From Halomonas campaniensis (lineage in GTDB: Bacteria; Pseudomonadota; Gammaproteobacteria; Pseudomonadales; Halomonadaceae), in NCBI RefSeq assembly GCF_014193375.1, contig NZ_JACHZF010000007.1, positions 1-64,000 of the forward strand: a stretch of DNA of 64,000 bases. Reading direction: 5' to 3'. Of this stretch, positions 7,993 to 16,507 are shown one piece after another. Below the pieces are notes generated by a model. It ran no database searches. It worked only from the letters and a program-made list of their open reading frames with translations, and was not told the origin of the DNA. Each line of letters starts with the position of its first letter. Within the stretch, counting starts at the first letter, position 1. Position numbers and translations under genes: made by a program.

Positions 7993-10900
7993 TGAGCCCG
8001 AGCCCCTACAGCGAAGATACCCTGGTCCAGCAGACCACCGCCGACTATCTGGAACAGCGGCTTGGCTGGCGTTCGGTGCTGGCCTGGAACCAGGAGGACT
8101 TCGGGCCGGATAGCCTGCTGGGGCGAAGCTCCGAGCGCGAGGTAGTGCTGACTCGTACCCTGCGTGAGCGGCTGACTCGGCTGAACCCCGGGCTGCCGGC
8201 CGAGGCCTACGACGATGCCGTGCGCCAGGTGGTGGCCTCGCCGGTGGCCCAGTCCCTGGCGGCCACCAACCGCGACAAGTATGCCCAGCTGCGCGACGGC
8301 GTCTGGGTCACCTTCCGCGACGCCAAGGGCGAGCGCTGCCGCGAGCGCCTGCGGCTCATCGACTTCGACGAGCCGGACAACAACGACTTCCTCTGCGTGC
8401 GGGAGCTGTGGGTGCAGGGCGACCTCTACCGCCGCCGGGCCGATATCATCGGCTTCGTCAACGGCCTGCCGCTGCTGTTCATGGAGTGCAAGAACATCGG
8501 CAAGCACCTGCGTGCCGCCTTCGAGCAGAACTTCTCCAGCTACAAGGGCGAGGTGCCGCACCTCTTCCACCACAATGCCCTGGTGGCGTTCGGCAACGGC
8601 GAGAAGGCCAAGCTGGGGTCGTTGACCAGCCGCTGGGAGCACTTCACCGACTGGAAGCGCCTGGCCGAGGAGGACCCCGGCTCGGTGGACATGGAGACCC
8701 TGCTCAAGGGCGTCTGCGAGCGGCGCAACTTCCTGGATATCATCGAGAACTTCATCCTCTTCGACGATTCGGCAGGTGAGCCGAAGAAGATCATCGCCCG
8801 CAACCACCAGTTCCTGGGTGTCAACCGAGCGGTACAGGCCGTGCGCGAACGCCGCCAGCGGCAGGGCAAGTTGGGCGTGTTCTGGCATACCCAGGGCTCC
8901 GGCAAGAGCTACTCCATGGTGATGTTCACCCGCAAGGTGCACCGCAAGCTGGGCGGCAACTTCACCTTCGTGGTGCTCACCGACCGCGAGGACCTCGATA
9001 CCCAGATCTACAAGACCTATGCCGGCTGCGGGCTGGTGGACAACGATCGGGACCCCTGTCGTGCCGGCAGCGGCGATCACCTGGAGGCGCTGCTGGGGCA
9101 GCACAAGGCCTACCTGTTCTCGCTGATCCAGAAGTTCCGCCCGGAGATGCCGCCCAACCGGCGCGACGACATCATCGTCATCTCCGACGAGGCCCACCGT
9201 ACCCAGTACGGCAGCCTGGCGCTGAACATGCGCAATGCCCTGCCGCAGGCCAGCGTGATCGGCTTCACCGGCACGCCGCTGTTCAAGGACGACGAGATCA
9301 CCCGGCGGATGTTCGGCGACTACGTCTCTACCTATGACTTCCAGCGCGCCGTGGAGGACCAGGCCACGGTGCCGCTCTACTACGACGCCCGCGGCGACAA
9401 GCTGGGTGTGGCCATCGGCGATATGAATGAACGCATCGCTGAGCGCCTGGAGCAGTTCGAGACCGACGACGTGGACGTGGAGCAGCGCCTCGAGCGTGAT
9501 CTCAAGCGGGACTATCACATCATCACCGCGGGCAAGCGGCTGGACCGGGTCGCAAAGGACTTCGTCGAGCACTACGCCAACGCCTGGGAGACGGGCAAGG
9601 CGATGCTGGTGTGCATCGACAAGATCACCTGCGTGCGCATGCACAAGCTGATCGGCTTCTACTGGGACTCAAAGATCCACGAGCTGGAGAGGTCGCTGGC
9701 CAGGTGCGCCGATGAGCAGGAGGAACTGTTCCGGGCGCGGCAGCTCGCCTGGATGCGCGAGACGCGAATGGCGGTAGTGGTCAGCGAGGAGCAGGGCGAG
9801 GAGGAGAAGTTTCGCCGCTGGGACCTGGATATCACCCCCTATCGGCGGTTGATGAAGGAAGGCATGGCGCTGCCCGCATCGATGCGCGAGCTGCCCCAGT
9901 TCCGCCACATGCAGCGCATGGCGCTGGATGACGCCTTCAAGGCCGAACAGCACCCCTTCCGTATCGCCATCGTCTGCGCCATGTGGCTGACCGGCTTCGA
10001 CGTGCCGAGCCTCGCCACCCTCTATCTCGACAAGCCGCTCAAGGCCCACACCCTGATGCAGACCATCGCCCGCGCCAACCGGGTCAGCGAGGGCAAGAAC
10101 AACGGCCTGATCGTCGACTACTGCGGGATTCTGCGTCATCTGCGCAAGGCGTTGGCCACCTTCGCCGGCACCACCGGGGAGGGCGACCCGGGGGATGGCC
10201 GCGACCCCGCGCGTCCGGAGGAGGAGCTTCTGGCCGACCTGGACGAGGCCGTGGCGATGACCAAGGCCTTCCTGGCCGCGCGCGAGGCCTCGCTGGCGGC
10301 GGTGCAGACCACCAGCGGCTTTGCGCGCAATGCAGCCATCGTCGCCTGCAAGGAGGCGGCCAACGAGAGCGATGAGAGCCGCAAGCGCTTCGAGGTGATG
10401 TGCCGCGAGGTGTTCAAGAAGTTCAAGGCCTGTCTGAACGCCAAGGGCGTCAACGCCCGCCGTGCCGACCGGGACGCCATCGATATCGTCTACAAGAGCC
10501 TGCAGCAGGACCGCGAGCAGGCCGACATCTCGCATATCATCCGCGAGCTGCATGGCGTGGTGGATGAAGCCATCGAGGTTCGCGCACCGAACGACCGCGT
10601 ACGTGAGGCCGGCGTCTATGATATCAGCGCCATCGACTTCGAGCGCCTCAAGAAGGAGTTCGAGAGGAGCAAGCAGCAGCGCACCCTGGTGCAGGAGTTG
10701 AGCCAGGTGGTCGAGCAGAAGCTGCAGCGTCTGCTGCTGCAGAACCCGCTGCGCACCGACTTTCAGAACCACTATGAGAAGCTGGTGGCCGACTACAACC
10801 GCGAGAAGGATCGCGCGACCGTGGAGCAGACCTTCGAGGGACTGCTGGATGCGCTGTCTGAACTGGATGAAGAAGCGGCTCGTGCCAAGCGGGAAGGGAT

Positions 10901-11231
10901 GGATGAAGAGTCGCTGGCGATCTTCGACCTGTTGCGCAAGCCGGAACTGAGCGGCGCCGAGATTCGCCGCATCAAGCGGGTGTCGGTGGAGCTGCTGGAG
11001 AACCTGAAGGCGAGGATCACCGAGATCGACCATTGGCAGGAGCGCGAGTCCAGCCGCGATACGGTTCAGATCATCATCCGTGACTTCCTGTGGGACGACC
11101 GCACCGGCCTGCCGGTGGACCACTACAGCGAGGAAGAGGTGCTGGAGAAGACAGGCGAGGTCTTCCGGCACGTGATGCGGGCTTACCCCCGTGTACCCTC
11201 GCCGGTTTACTCAGGGCAGGCCTTGCACTGA
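7992..11231 (+). CDS. hsdR: Type I restriction endonuclease subunit HsdR
   Basis: The motor and nuclease subunit, 1079 residues, a normal size. The N-terminal HSDR_N nuclease region shows LLFMECKN at about 161-168, matching the PD-(D/E)xK core. The helicase domains follow: Walker A TQGSGKSY near 299, DEAH at about 399-402 (ISDEAHRTQYG), GFTGTPLF and the late motif QTIARANR. The C-terminal part is helical and charged, as expected for the HsdM-contacting region. The ATG at 7992 overlaps the preceding TGA; a GTG at 7989 is an alternative. Translation should be coupled to the upstream ATPase gene. No inactivating change is visible. Confidence 0.96.
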   Translation: MSPSPYSEDTLVQQTTADYLEQRLGWRSVLAWNQEDFGPDSLLGRSSEREVVLTRTLRERLTRLNPGLPAEAYDDAVRQVVASPVAQSLAATNRDKYAQLRDGVWVTFRDAKGERCRERLRLIDFDEPDNNDFLCVRELWVQGDLYRRRADIIGFVNGLPLLFMECKNIGKHLRAAFEQNFSSYKGEVPHLFHHNALVAFGNGEKAKLGSLTSRWEHFTDWKRLAEEDPGSVDMETLLKGVCERRNFLDIIENFILFDDSAGEPKKIIARNHQFLGVNRAVQAVRERRQRQGKLGVFWHTQGSGKSYSMVMFTRKVHRKLGGNFTFVVLTDREDLDTQIYKTYAGCGLVDNDRDPCRAGSGDHLEALLGQHKAYLFSLIQKFRPEMPPNRRDDIIVISDEAHRTQYGSLALNMRNALPQASVIGFTGTPLFKDDEITRRMFGDYVSTYDFQRAVEDQATVPLYYDARGDKLGVAIGDMNERIAERLEQFETDDVDVEQRLERDLKRDYHIITAGKRLDRVAKDFVEHYANAWETGKAMLVCIDKITCVRMHKLIGFYWDSKIHELERSLARCADEQEELFRARQLAWMRETRMAVVVSEEQGEEEKFRRWDLDITPYRRLMKEGMALPASMRELPQFRHMQRMALDDAFKAEQHPFRIAIVCAMWLTGFDVPSLATLYLDKPLKAHTLMQTIARANRVSEGKNNGLIVDYCGILRHLRKALATFAGTTGEGDPGDGRDPARPEEELLADLDEAVAMTKAFLAAREASLAAVQTTSGFARNAAIVACKEAANESDESRKRFEVMCREVFKKFKACLNAKGVNARRADRDAIDIVYKSLQQDREQADISHIIRELHGVVDEAIEVRAPNDRVREAGVYDISAIDFERLKKEFERSKQQRTLVQELSQVVEQKLQRLLLQNPLRTDFQNHYEKLVADYNREKDRATVEQTFEGLLDALSELDEEAARAKREGMDEESLAIFDLLRKPELSGAEIRRIKRVSVELLENLKARITEIDHWQERESSRDTVQIIIRDFLWDDRTGLPVDHYSEEEVLEKTGEVFRHVMRAYPRVPSPVYSGQALH

Positions 11232-11264
11232 GCCAAATTCGACATGGGCATATGCCCGTCACAG

Positions 11265-11298
11265 CGACGCCGCCCCGGCGCTGGCCGGGGCGGCGTCG
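11265..11298. terminator. Bidirectional hairpin between hsdR and the DUF411 gene
   Basis: A perfect 15-base stem (11265-11279 with 11284-11298) around a GCTG loop lies between two convergent genes. It is very GC-rich and has no T tract. Its position suggests it ends transcription from both sides. Confidence 0.6.
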
Positions 11299-11321
11299 AG
11301 GGGCCGGCGTGGCCCGCTGGC

Positions 11322-11762
11322 TCAGAGGGTCATGAAGGGCGAGGCCTCGCCGTCGCGGAACTGGTAGACGTTCCAGTCGCCCTGCTTGGGCCCGGGCATG
11401 CCGGGGGTGCCGATGGGCATGCCGGCCAGGCCAATGCCGCGGGTGTCGGGGCGCTCCTCGAAGAGCTTCTCCAGCGCCTCGAAGGGCACGTGTCCCTCGA
11501 TGGCGTAGCCGCCCATCTGGAGGGTATGGCAGGAGCCCAGGCCATAGGGCAGCCCGACGCGCTGCTTGATCTTGCCCACCTCGATGTCGTCGACGATCTT
11601 CACCGTGACCCCGCGGGCCTCGAGCTGGCGGGCGTACTCGTCGCAGCAGCCGCACTGGGGGTTCTTGAACAGGGTCGCCTCGTCGGGCAGGGCGGCCTGG
11701 GCGGTGCCGGCGCCCAGCAGCAGGGCGGCGGAGAGCAGGAGGGTGGAGCCTGTGCGGTTCAT
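11322..11762 (-). CDS. DUF411 periplasmic metal-binding protein
   Basis: A 146-residue exported protein of the DUF411 family, often found beside copper-resistance genes. Residues 1-23 form a signal peptide ending AGTAQA. The mature part opens with LFKNPQCGCCDEYARQL (CGCC at 37-40), a thioredoxin-like fold entrance, and keeps GSCHT near 76-80 and GHVPFEALEKL. These Cys and His residues are likely copper ligands. The ATG overlaps the stop of the small membrane protein gene upstream. It is the last gene of the minus-strand copper operon. Its exact role, copper chaperone or sequestration, is inferred from family and context. Confidence 0.85.
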   Translation of the reverse strand: MNRTGSTLLLSAALLLGAGTAQAALPDEATLFKNPQCGCCDEYARQLEARGVTVKIVDDIEVGKIKQRVGLPYGLGSCHTLQMGGYAIEGHVPFEALEKLFEERPDTRGIGLAGMPIGTPGMPGPKQGDWNVYQFRDGEASPFMTL

Positions 11763-11920
11763 GAGCGGGCCTCCGGAAGGTCGCGGGACGTGGGGCGGGA
11801 GGTGAACAGGTACTTGGCGAGGGCGGCGATGCCGAGGCCGAGCAGGGCGAGCATGGCGACGGGCATCAGCCAGCCCAGCCAGGACAGGTTGCCCATCAGG
11901 GCGAGGCAGTTGTTGAGCAT
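11759..11920 (-). CDS. Small single-pass membrane protein (53 aa)
   Basis: A 53-codon gene with a clear ribosome site (AGGAG, 8 bases before ATG on the minus strand). The protein is MLNNCLALMGNLSW, then one long hydrophobic stretch at about residues 14-38 (WLMPVAMLALLGLG), then a short Arg-rich tail. It overlaps the DUF411 start by ATGA, so it is translated with it. It resembles no family I can name. A membrane anchor or partner for the copper proteins is only a guess. Confidence 0.7.
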   Translation of the reverse strand: MLNNCLALMGNLSWLGWLMPVAMLALLGLGIAALAKYLFTSRPTSRDLPEARS

Positions 11921-12002
11921 GGGAGTATCTCCTGACGAACGGATCCGAATGGGTCGGGAAGGCGCACGGCCTTCGGGGCGGAGGGTTCCGCCGGGCGTTC
12001 GG

Positions 12003-12320
12003 TCAGGCCCTGGGAGGGCGCCGGGGGGGCCGGGGACGGTGGGCGATCACGGCCAGCGCCGGGGCGAAGGCCGGGAAGCGGTGAGCGGCCGTGGCCAGGT
12101 CGATGGAGGGCGGCAGCGCCGCGCAGCTGGCGCAGCGAGGCTCGTCCGGCGTGTCGCCGTCGAGCAGCTGTGCCGGGGCGGCGAGCCCGCAGTCGGCCTG
12201 GTGGCTCTCCATGGCGCCATGGCTCGAGAGGCTGGTCACCGCCAGCAGCAGCGCGAGGAGCAGGGCCAGCAGGCGGCCTCCTCCTGCGCTGTGCCTTGAT
12301 GCGATGACGGGGCGAGTCAT
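12003..12320 (-). CDS. Small secreted Cys/His protein, copy 1
   Basis: A 105-residue protein with a strong ribosome site (AGGAGG, 7 bases upstream). Residues 16-35 form a signal peptide core (LLALLLALLLAVTSL). The mature part has HQADCGL and RCASCAAL, then ends in RPRPPRRPPRA. Size, position in a copper operon and the tail recall the CopL/DUF2946-like small proteins near copper and cation efflux genes, but I cannot assign a family. Two related-looking genes lie at 16085-16438 and 24428-24763. A periplasmic metal-binding or sensing role is plausible. Confidence 0.65.
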   Translation of the reverse strand: MTRPVIASRHSAGGGRLLALLLALLLAVTSLSSHGAMESHQADCGLAAPAQLLDGDTPDEPRCASCAALPPSIDLATAAHRFPAFAPALAVIAHRPRPPRRPPRA

Positions 12321-12404
12321 GACGATGCCTCCTGGATGATGGTGTCAGGATGCCGCGTCGGCAGCACCGGCGTATTGACCCAGGGCAACTTCCCGGCTGG
12401 CCGC

Positions 12405-12587
12405 TTACTCCTCATCTTGATGGGCGTGCCGGTGCAGGAAAAGATGCATTCCCAGGCAGAGCCCCATGGGCAGAAGCAGCAGCCAGGTGCCGGCGCCGAA
12501 GGGGTTGCCGCGCCACAGCACGACGAGCATGGCGACCCCCATCAGCACCAGGCAGGCGGTCATCATCCAGTGGTGAAGTCGGTTCAT
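12405..12587 (-). CDS. DUF2933-like small membrane protein
   Basis: A 60-residue protein, MNRLHHWMMTACLVL, with two hydrophobic segments (about 9-24 and 33-50) and a C-terminal HLFLHRHAHQDEE. This matches my memory of DUF2933, small two-helix proteins found in heavy-metal operons. The start overlaps the copA stop (bases 12584-12587), so it is coupled to the ATPase. His and Met residues at both membrane faces could bind copper; this is unproven. Confidence 0.72.
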   Translation of the reverse strand: MNRLHHWMMTACLVLMGVAMLVVLWRGNPFGAGTWLLLLPMGLCLGMHLFLHRHAHQDEE

Positions 12588-15091
12588 GTCGATTCTCCCG
12601 GCGGGTTCTCGCGGACGAAGCCCCGCTTGAGCAGCAGCGAGTTGCCGATCACCGAGAGCGAGCTCGCGGTCATGGCGATCACGCCGATCATGGGGTGCAG
12701 CAGGCCGATGGCGGCGATGGGAATGGCCGCCACGTTGTAGGCGCTGGCCCAGATCAGGTTCTGGACGATCTTGCCGTAGGTGGCGCGGGAAAGGTGCATG
12801 GCCTCCACCACGCTGGTGAGCTCGCCGCGCACCAGGGTCACGTCGGCGGCCTCGATGGCCACGTCGGCCCCGGCGCCGATGGCGATGCCGACGTTGGCCT
12901 GGGTCAGGGCGGGGGCGTCATTGATGCCGTCGCCCACCATGGCCACGTGCTGGCCGTGATTCTCCTGTAGCGCACGAATGGCATCGACCTTGCCCTCCGG
13001 CAGCACGCCAGCCTGGACCTCGTCGATGCCGACCTCGTCGGCCACGGTGCGGGCGGCGCGCTCGTTGTCGCCGGTGATCATCACCACGTGCAGGCCCAGC
13101 TCATGCATCCCGCGGATGGCCTCGATCGATTCCTCCTTGAGGGTATCGGCCACGGCCACCAGGCCGAGCGCCTGGCCGTCGGCAGCGACGATCACCACGG
13201 TGCGGCCCTTGGCCTCGAGCTCGTCCATGGCGTCATTCAGGGCGTCGAGGCCGGCCACGCCTTCCTCCTCGAGCAGCCGGCGATTGCCGATCAGCACCGT
13301 CTCGTCGCCCACCCTGCCGGAGACGCCGCGGGCGCCGGTGGAGCGGAACTCGCTGACCTCCTGGAGCTCGATGTCACGCTCTCGGGTGCCGTCGACGATG
13401 GCCCGGGCGATGGGGTGCTCCGAGGCGTTCTCCACGCTCGCCGCCAGGGCCAGCAGGCGTGTCTCCTCGACGCCCTCGGCGGTGACGGCCTCGGTGAGCC
13501 TGGGCTCGCCGCGGGTGATGGTGCCGGTCTTGTCGAGCACCATCACCTTGACGTCCTTGAAGGTCTGGATCGCCTCGCCGGAGCGGATCAGGATGCCGCG
13601 CTCGGCCCCGATGCCGGAACCCACCATCAGCGCCGTGGGGGTGGCCAGGCCCAGGGCGCAGGGGCAGGCGATGACCAGAACGGCGATGGCAGCCAGAATC
13701 GCCAGCACCGGGGTGGCGGCCTCGGGGTTCACCCAGGGCAGGAAGGTCGCGCCCCAGTCGAGGACCGGGCGCAGGGCGTCCGGGAACAGTGCCCAGACGA
13801 TCAGGCTGGCCAGGGCGATCAGCAGCACCGCCGGCACGAAGCGGCCGGTCATGCGGTCGGCGAACTCCTGGATCGGCACCCGGGAACCCTGGGCCTGGTC
13901 GATCAGGCGCACCACCTGGGAGAGGAAGGTATCGCCGCCGACCCGGGTCGCCTTGACCCGCAGGCGCCCCTCCTTGTTGATGGTGGCACCGATCACGCTG
14001 TCGCCCGTGCTCTTGTAGACCGGGATCGACTCACCCGTGGCGATGGACTCGTCGAGATGGCTCTCGCCCTCGACCACCTCGCCGTCGGTGGGTATCTTGT
14101 CGCCGGGACGCACGACCATGATGTCGCCCGGGGCAAGCTCCTTCACCGGCACCTCGACCTCTTCGCCATCGCGCTCCACGCGTGCCGTCTTGGCGCCCAG
14201 GGTCAGCAGGCGGCGGATGGCCTGGGAGGCACGTCCCTTGGCCAGGGCCTCCAGGTAACGGCCCAGCAGGTGGAAGGTCATGATGGTGGCGGCCATCTCG
14301 ATGAACGAGGTCATGGGGTAGACGAAGCCGACCAGGCCGATCAGGTAGGGCGGCAGGCTGCCCATGGAGATCAGCACGTCCATGTTGAAGGTGCGGTTCT
14401 TCAGCGAGCGCCAGGTCGACCTGTGGGTGGCGATACCGCCTTGGAGGAACACCACCGGGAAGGCCAACACGGCGATGATGGCCAGGTAGCCCGGGATCGG
14501 CTGCCAGAACATGTGCGGCATCATCAGCATCATGATCAGGGTGGTGGGGACCGCGGCGATGATCAGCCGCTTGCGTGCCTGAGCGAGATAGGCTTCCTCG
14601 ATCTCGGCGTCGTCGGCTTCCTCCGTGTCGTCGGCCTGGACGGCGGCCACGTCATAGCCGGCGCCTTCGACGGCCTTCTTCAAGGTGTCGCCGTCGGGAC
14701 CCTCGGCTTCGATGGCCACGCTGACATGGTGGTTGGCGATATTGGTCTGTATCTCGCCCACGCCATCGAGGCGTTCGAGCGTCTTGCGCACGATGCCGGC
14801 ACAGTGGTCGCTGCCCATGCCGGGCACCGTCAGCCGCACCTGGCGCTTCTGGGAGCCGCCGCCGCTCACGGCGGCCACGTCATAGCCGGCCCCCTCGACA
14901 GCCTTCTTCAAGGTGTCGCCCTCGGGCCCCCCGGCTTCGATGGTCACGCTGACATGGTGGTTGGCAATATTGGTCTGTATCTCGCCCACGCCATCGAGGC
15001 GTTCGAGCGTCTTGCGCACGATGCCGGCACAGTGGTTGCTGCCCATGCCGGGCACCGTCAGGGTGATCCTGTTCGGCGTCGAATCGCTCAT
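12584..15091 (-). CDS. copA: Copper-translocating P-type ATPase with two HMA domains
   Basis: An 835-residue P1B-type ATPase that would export Cu(I) from the cytoplasm. Two N-terminal HMA domains are followed by membrane helices, an actuator domain (ATGES), the CPC ion site near 475, the DKTG phosphorylation motif near 517, an SEHPIA nucleotide-binding motif and GDGINDAP near 718. The last helices have YNVAAIPIAA and MTASSLSVIGN, as in Cu(I) pumps. Unusually both HMA sites read GMGSNHC or GMGSDHC, so the usual first Cys of CxxC is Ser. The start at 15091 is set by AGGAGG 6 bases upstream; an ATG at 15109 lacks one. It overlaps the DUF2933-like gene downstream. Confidence 0.95.
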   Translation of the reverse strand: MSDSTPNRITLTVPGMGSNHCAGIVRKTLERLDGVGEIQTNIANHHVSVTIEAGGPEGDTLKKAVEGAGYDVAAVSGGGSQKRQVRLTVPGMGSDHCAGIVRKTLERLDGVGEIQTNIANHHVSVAIEAEGPDGDTLKKAVEGAGYDVAAVQADDTEEADDAEIEEAYLAQARKRLIIAAVPTTLIMMLMMPHMFWQPIPGYLAIIAVLAFPVVFLQGGIATHRSTWRSLKNRTFNMDVLISMGSLPPYLIGLVGFVYPMTSFIEMAATIMTFHLLGRYLEALAKGRASQAIRRLLTLGAKTARVERDGEEVEVPVKELAPGDIMVVRPGDKIPTDGEVVEGESHLDESIATGESIPVYKSTGDSVIGATINKEGRLRVKATRVGGDTFLSQVVRLIDQAQGSRVPIQEFADRMTGRFVPAVLLIALASLIVWALFPDALRPVLDWGATFLPWVNPEAATPVLAILAAIAVLVIACPCALGLATPTALMVGSGIGAERGILIRSGEAIQTFKDVKVMVLDKTGTITRGEPRLTEAVTAEGVEETRLLALAASVENASEHPIARAIVDGTRERDIELQEVSEFRSTGARGVSGRVGDETVLIGNRRLLEEEGVAGLDALNDAMDELEAKGRTVVIVAADGQALGLVAVADTLKEESIEAIRGMHELGLHVVMITGDNERAARTVADEVGIDEVQAGVLPEGKVDAIRALQENHGQHVAMVGDGINDAPALTQANVGIAIGAGADVAIEAADVTLVRGELTSVVEAMHLSRATYGKIVQNLIWASAYNVAAIPIAAIGLLHPMIGVIAMTASSLSVIGNSLLLKRGFVRENPPGEST
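14653..15060 (-). repeat. copA: Near-identical duplicated HMA-domain coding segments in copA
   Basis: About 180 bases at roughly 14653-14832 recur at roughly 14881-15060, offset by 228 bases (76 codons), with only scattered differences. Each encodes one HMA domain. The similarity at DNA level means a recent in-frame duplication or ongoing gene conversion. Confidence 0.85.
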
Positions 15092-15171
15092 CACATGCCT
15101 CCTGCTCACATCGACGAGTGGACGGCCCTCACTGGCCGTCCCTTCTGTTGCCGGATCCTTGACAGCCCCGT

Positions 15172-15864
15172 TCAGTGATGGGAGTCGTGATCATTCGGGT
15201 CGACGGCGGCGGGTGGCGCCTCACGCAGCTGCTGCCGCTGCTCGTCGCTGAGCAGGTCGTGCATGGCGTTACGCATGCGCACCATCTCGGCCATCATCTC
15301 GCCCTGCAGCTCGGCCATGCGGCCATGGAGTTCCTGCACCTGCTCGGGATCTGGGCGCTCGCCATGCATCTCGGCCATCAGGTCGTCGCGCAGGTTCATC
15401 AGGCGGCCCTTGCGCTCGAACTGGGCGGGGCGATGTTCCTGCATCAGCTCGCGCATCTCGGCTCGCTGGCCGGGCTCGAGCATCTCCTGCATCATGCCCA
15501 TGCCGGCGCCACCCATCATCGGGCAGGGCATCATGCCGCCACCCATCATCATGCCGGGACCCATGCCGCCCTGGCCGGGGCCCATCATTCCGCCCATTCC
15601 GCCCATCATCATGCCGGGGCCCATGCCGCTCTGGCCGCCATCCATCATGCCGGGGCCCATGCCGCCCTGGCCGCCGCCCATCATCATGCCGGGGCTCATG
15701 TCGCCCTGGCCGCCGCCGCTCATCATTCCACCCGTCATGCCGGGGCCCATGGCACCCTGGCCGGGTTGACTGTCCGGCATGCCCTGGGCCAGGGCGATCC
15801 CGGAACCACCGGCACCGATGGCCAGGGTGAGTCCGAGTGCGAGGGTCTGCTTGCGAAAGTCCAT
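15172..15864 (-). CDS. Met/Gly-rich Spy/CpxP-like periplasmic protein
   Basis: A 230-residue exported protein. A signal peptide (MDFRKQTLALGLTLAIGAG to IALAQG) leads into a Gly/Met repeat region at about 30-125 (MGPGMMMGG-like units), which looks like a Cu(I)-binding Met-rich domain. The last 100 residues are helical and resemble the Spy/CpxP LTxxQ family (PGQRAEMRELMQEHRP, LLSDEQRQQLRE), and the tail is DHDSHH. The start at 15864 fits AAGGAG 7 bases upstream; ATG at 15870 is too close. It heads the minus-strand copper operon. A copper buffer or chaperone is the likely job. Confidence 0.82.
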   Translation of the reverse strand: MDFRKQTLALGLTLAIGAGGSGIALAQGMPDSQPGQGAMGPGMTGGMMSGGGQGDMSPGMMMGGGQGGMGPGMMDGGQSGMGPGMMMGGMGGMMGPGQGGMGPGMMMGGGMMPCPMMGGAGMGMMQEMLEPGQRAEMRELMQEHRPAQFERKGRLMNLRDDLMAEMHGERPDPEQVQELHGRMAELQGEMMAEMVRMRNAMHDLLSDEQRQQLREAPPAAVDPNDHDSHH

Positions 15865-15913
15865 GATCATTCTCCTTGCGGCTATTGAGGCCCTTTCAAG
15901 GGCCTTTGGGCTG

Positions 15914-15945
15914 AGTGTAGAAGGTATGTGTCACACAAAGGTCAA
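15914..15945 (-). promoter_or_regulatory. Candidate MerR-type promoter of the minus-strand copper operon
   Basis: On the minus strand TTGACC (15945-15940) and TACACT (15919-15914) are separated by 20 bases. Such an over-long spacer is typical of promoters activated by MerR-family regulators such as CueR. The 11-base palindrome TGTGTCACACA at 15927-15937 lies in the spacer, slightly off centre. No MerR-type gene is in the window, so the regulator would be encoded elsewhere. Confidence 0.45.
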
Positions 15946-16084
15946 TGCCGCCATGGCATTCTTTTCCGTTGAGCAAGAGTAAAAGGTGTCAGACGGTAAA
16001 CCTGCGGGCAGGACCCGGGTTGCGGTGCTCCACGTGGCCATGAAATACTCGCGCTTCCATTGCCTGACAAGGCCGTTTCACCCC

Positions 16085-16438
16085 ATGCGCCGACTCTCCT
16101 GTCACTGGCTGCTCAGCCTGCTGATGTCCCTGGTACTGGCCATCGCGCCGCCCGCAGCCGCGGGTGGGCACCATGGTGATGCTGCCTGCCTGGAGAGTCA
16201 TGTCATGGAGGGCTCGGCCATGCAGGCCCCGTCAGCCTGGGACCTCTCGGCAACCGCCGATCCGCATGAGCCGGAAGCCACCATGGCCTCCCCCTGCTGC
16301 ATGCCCTGTGCCCAGTGTGAATCCTCGATGGATCTGCTGGCCGATCCCTCGTTGGCGTCTTCCCTGCCCCTGGCCGGTCCTGGCCTGGGCCATCCGGTGG
16401 GGCCTTCCGCTCCCTTCGAGCGCCCCCCTCGTACCTGA
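16085..16438 (+). CDS. Small secreted Cys-rich protein, copy 2
   Basis: A 117-residue protein with a signal peptide (MRRLSCHWLLSLLMSLVLAI then APPAAAGG). The mature part has HHGDAACLESH, then SPCCMPCAQCESSMDLL (four Cys in eight residues), and ends FERPPRT. It heads the plus-strand copper operon ahead of the multicopper oxidase. It shares the Cys cluster layout and the RPPR tail with the genes at 12003 and 24428. ATG at 16085 is preferred for the signal peptide; ATG at 16040 is possible and neither has a strong ribosome site. No family is assigned. Confidence 0.65.
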   Translation: MRRLSCHWLLSLLMSLVLAIAPPAAAGGHHGDAACLESHVMEGSAMQAPSAWDLSATADPHEPEATMASPCCMPCAQCESSMDLLADPSLASSLPLAGPGLGHPVGPSAPFERPPRT

Positions 16439-16507
16439 ACCTCATCACCCGATGGCGCCGCGGGCAACTCCCCGCGGTGAGCGTGTTCATGTCACGAGGA
16501 CTACCTG

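Noticed and set aside
13088..15178. Long open frame opposite copA, rich in His and Gly
   Set aside because: It is a shadow of the copA frame in GC-rich DNA. The minus-strand protein has every P-type ATPase motif.
15175..15888. Plus-strand His/Ala-rich open frame opposite the Met-rich protein
   Set aside because: It mirrors the Gly/Met repeats of the minus-strand gene, which has a signal peptide and a ribosome site.
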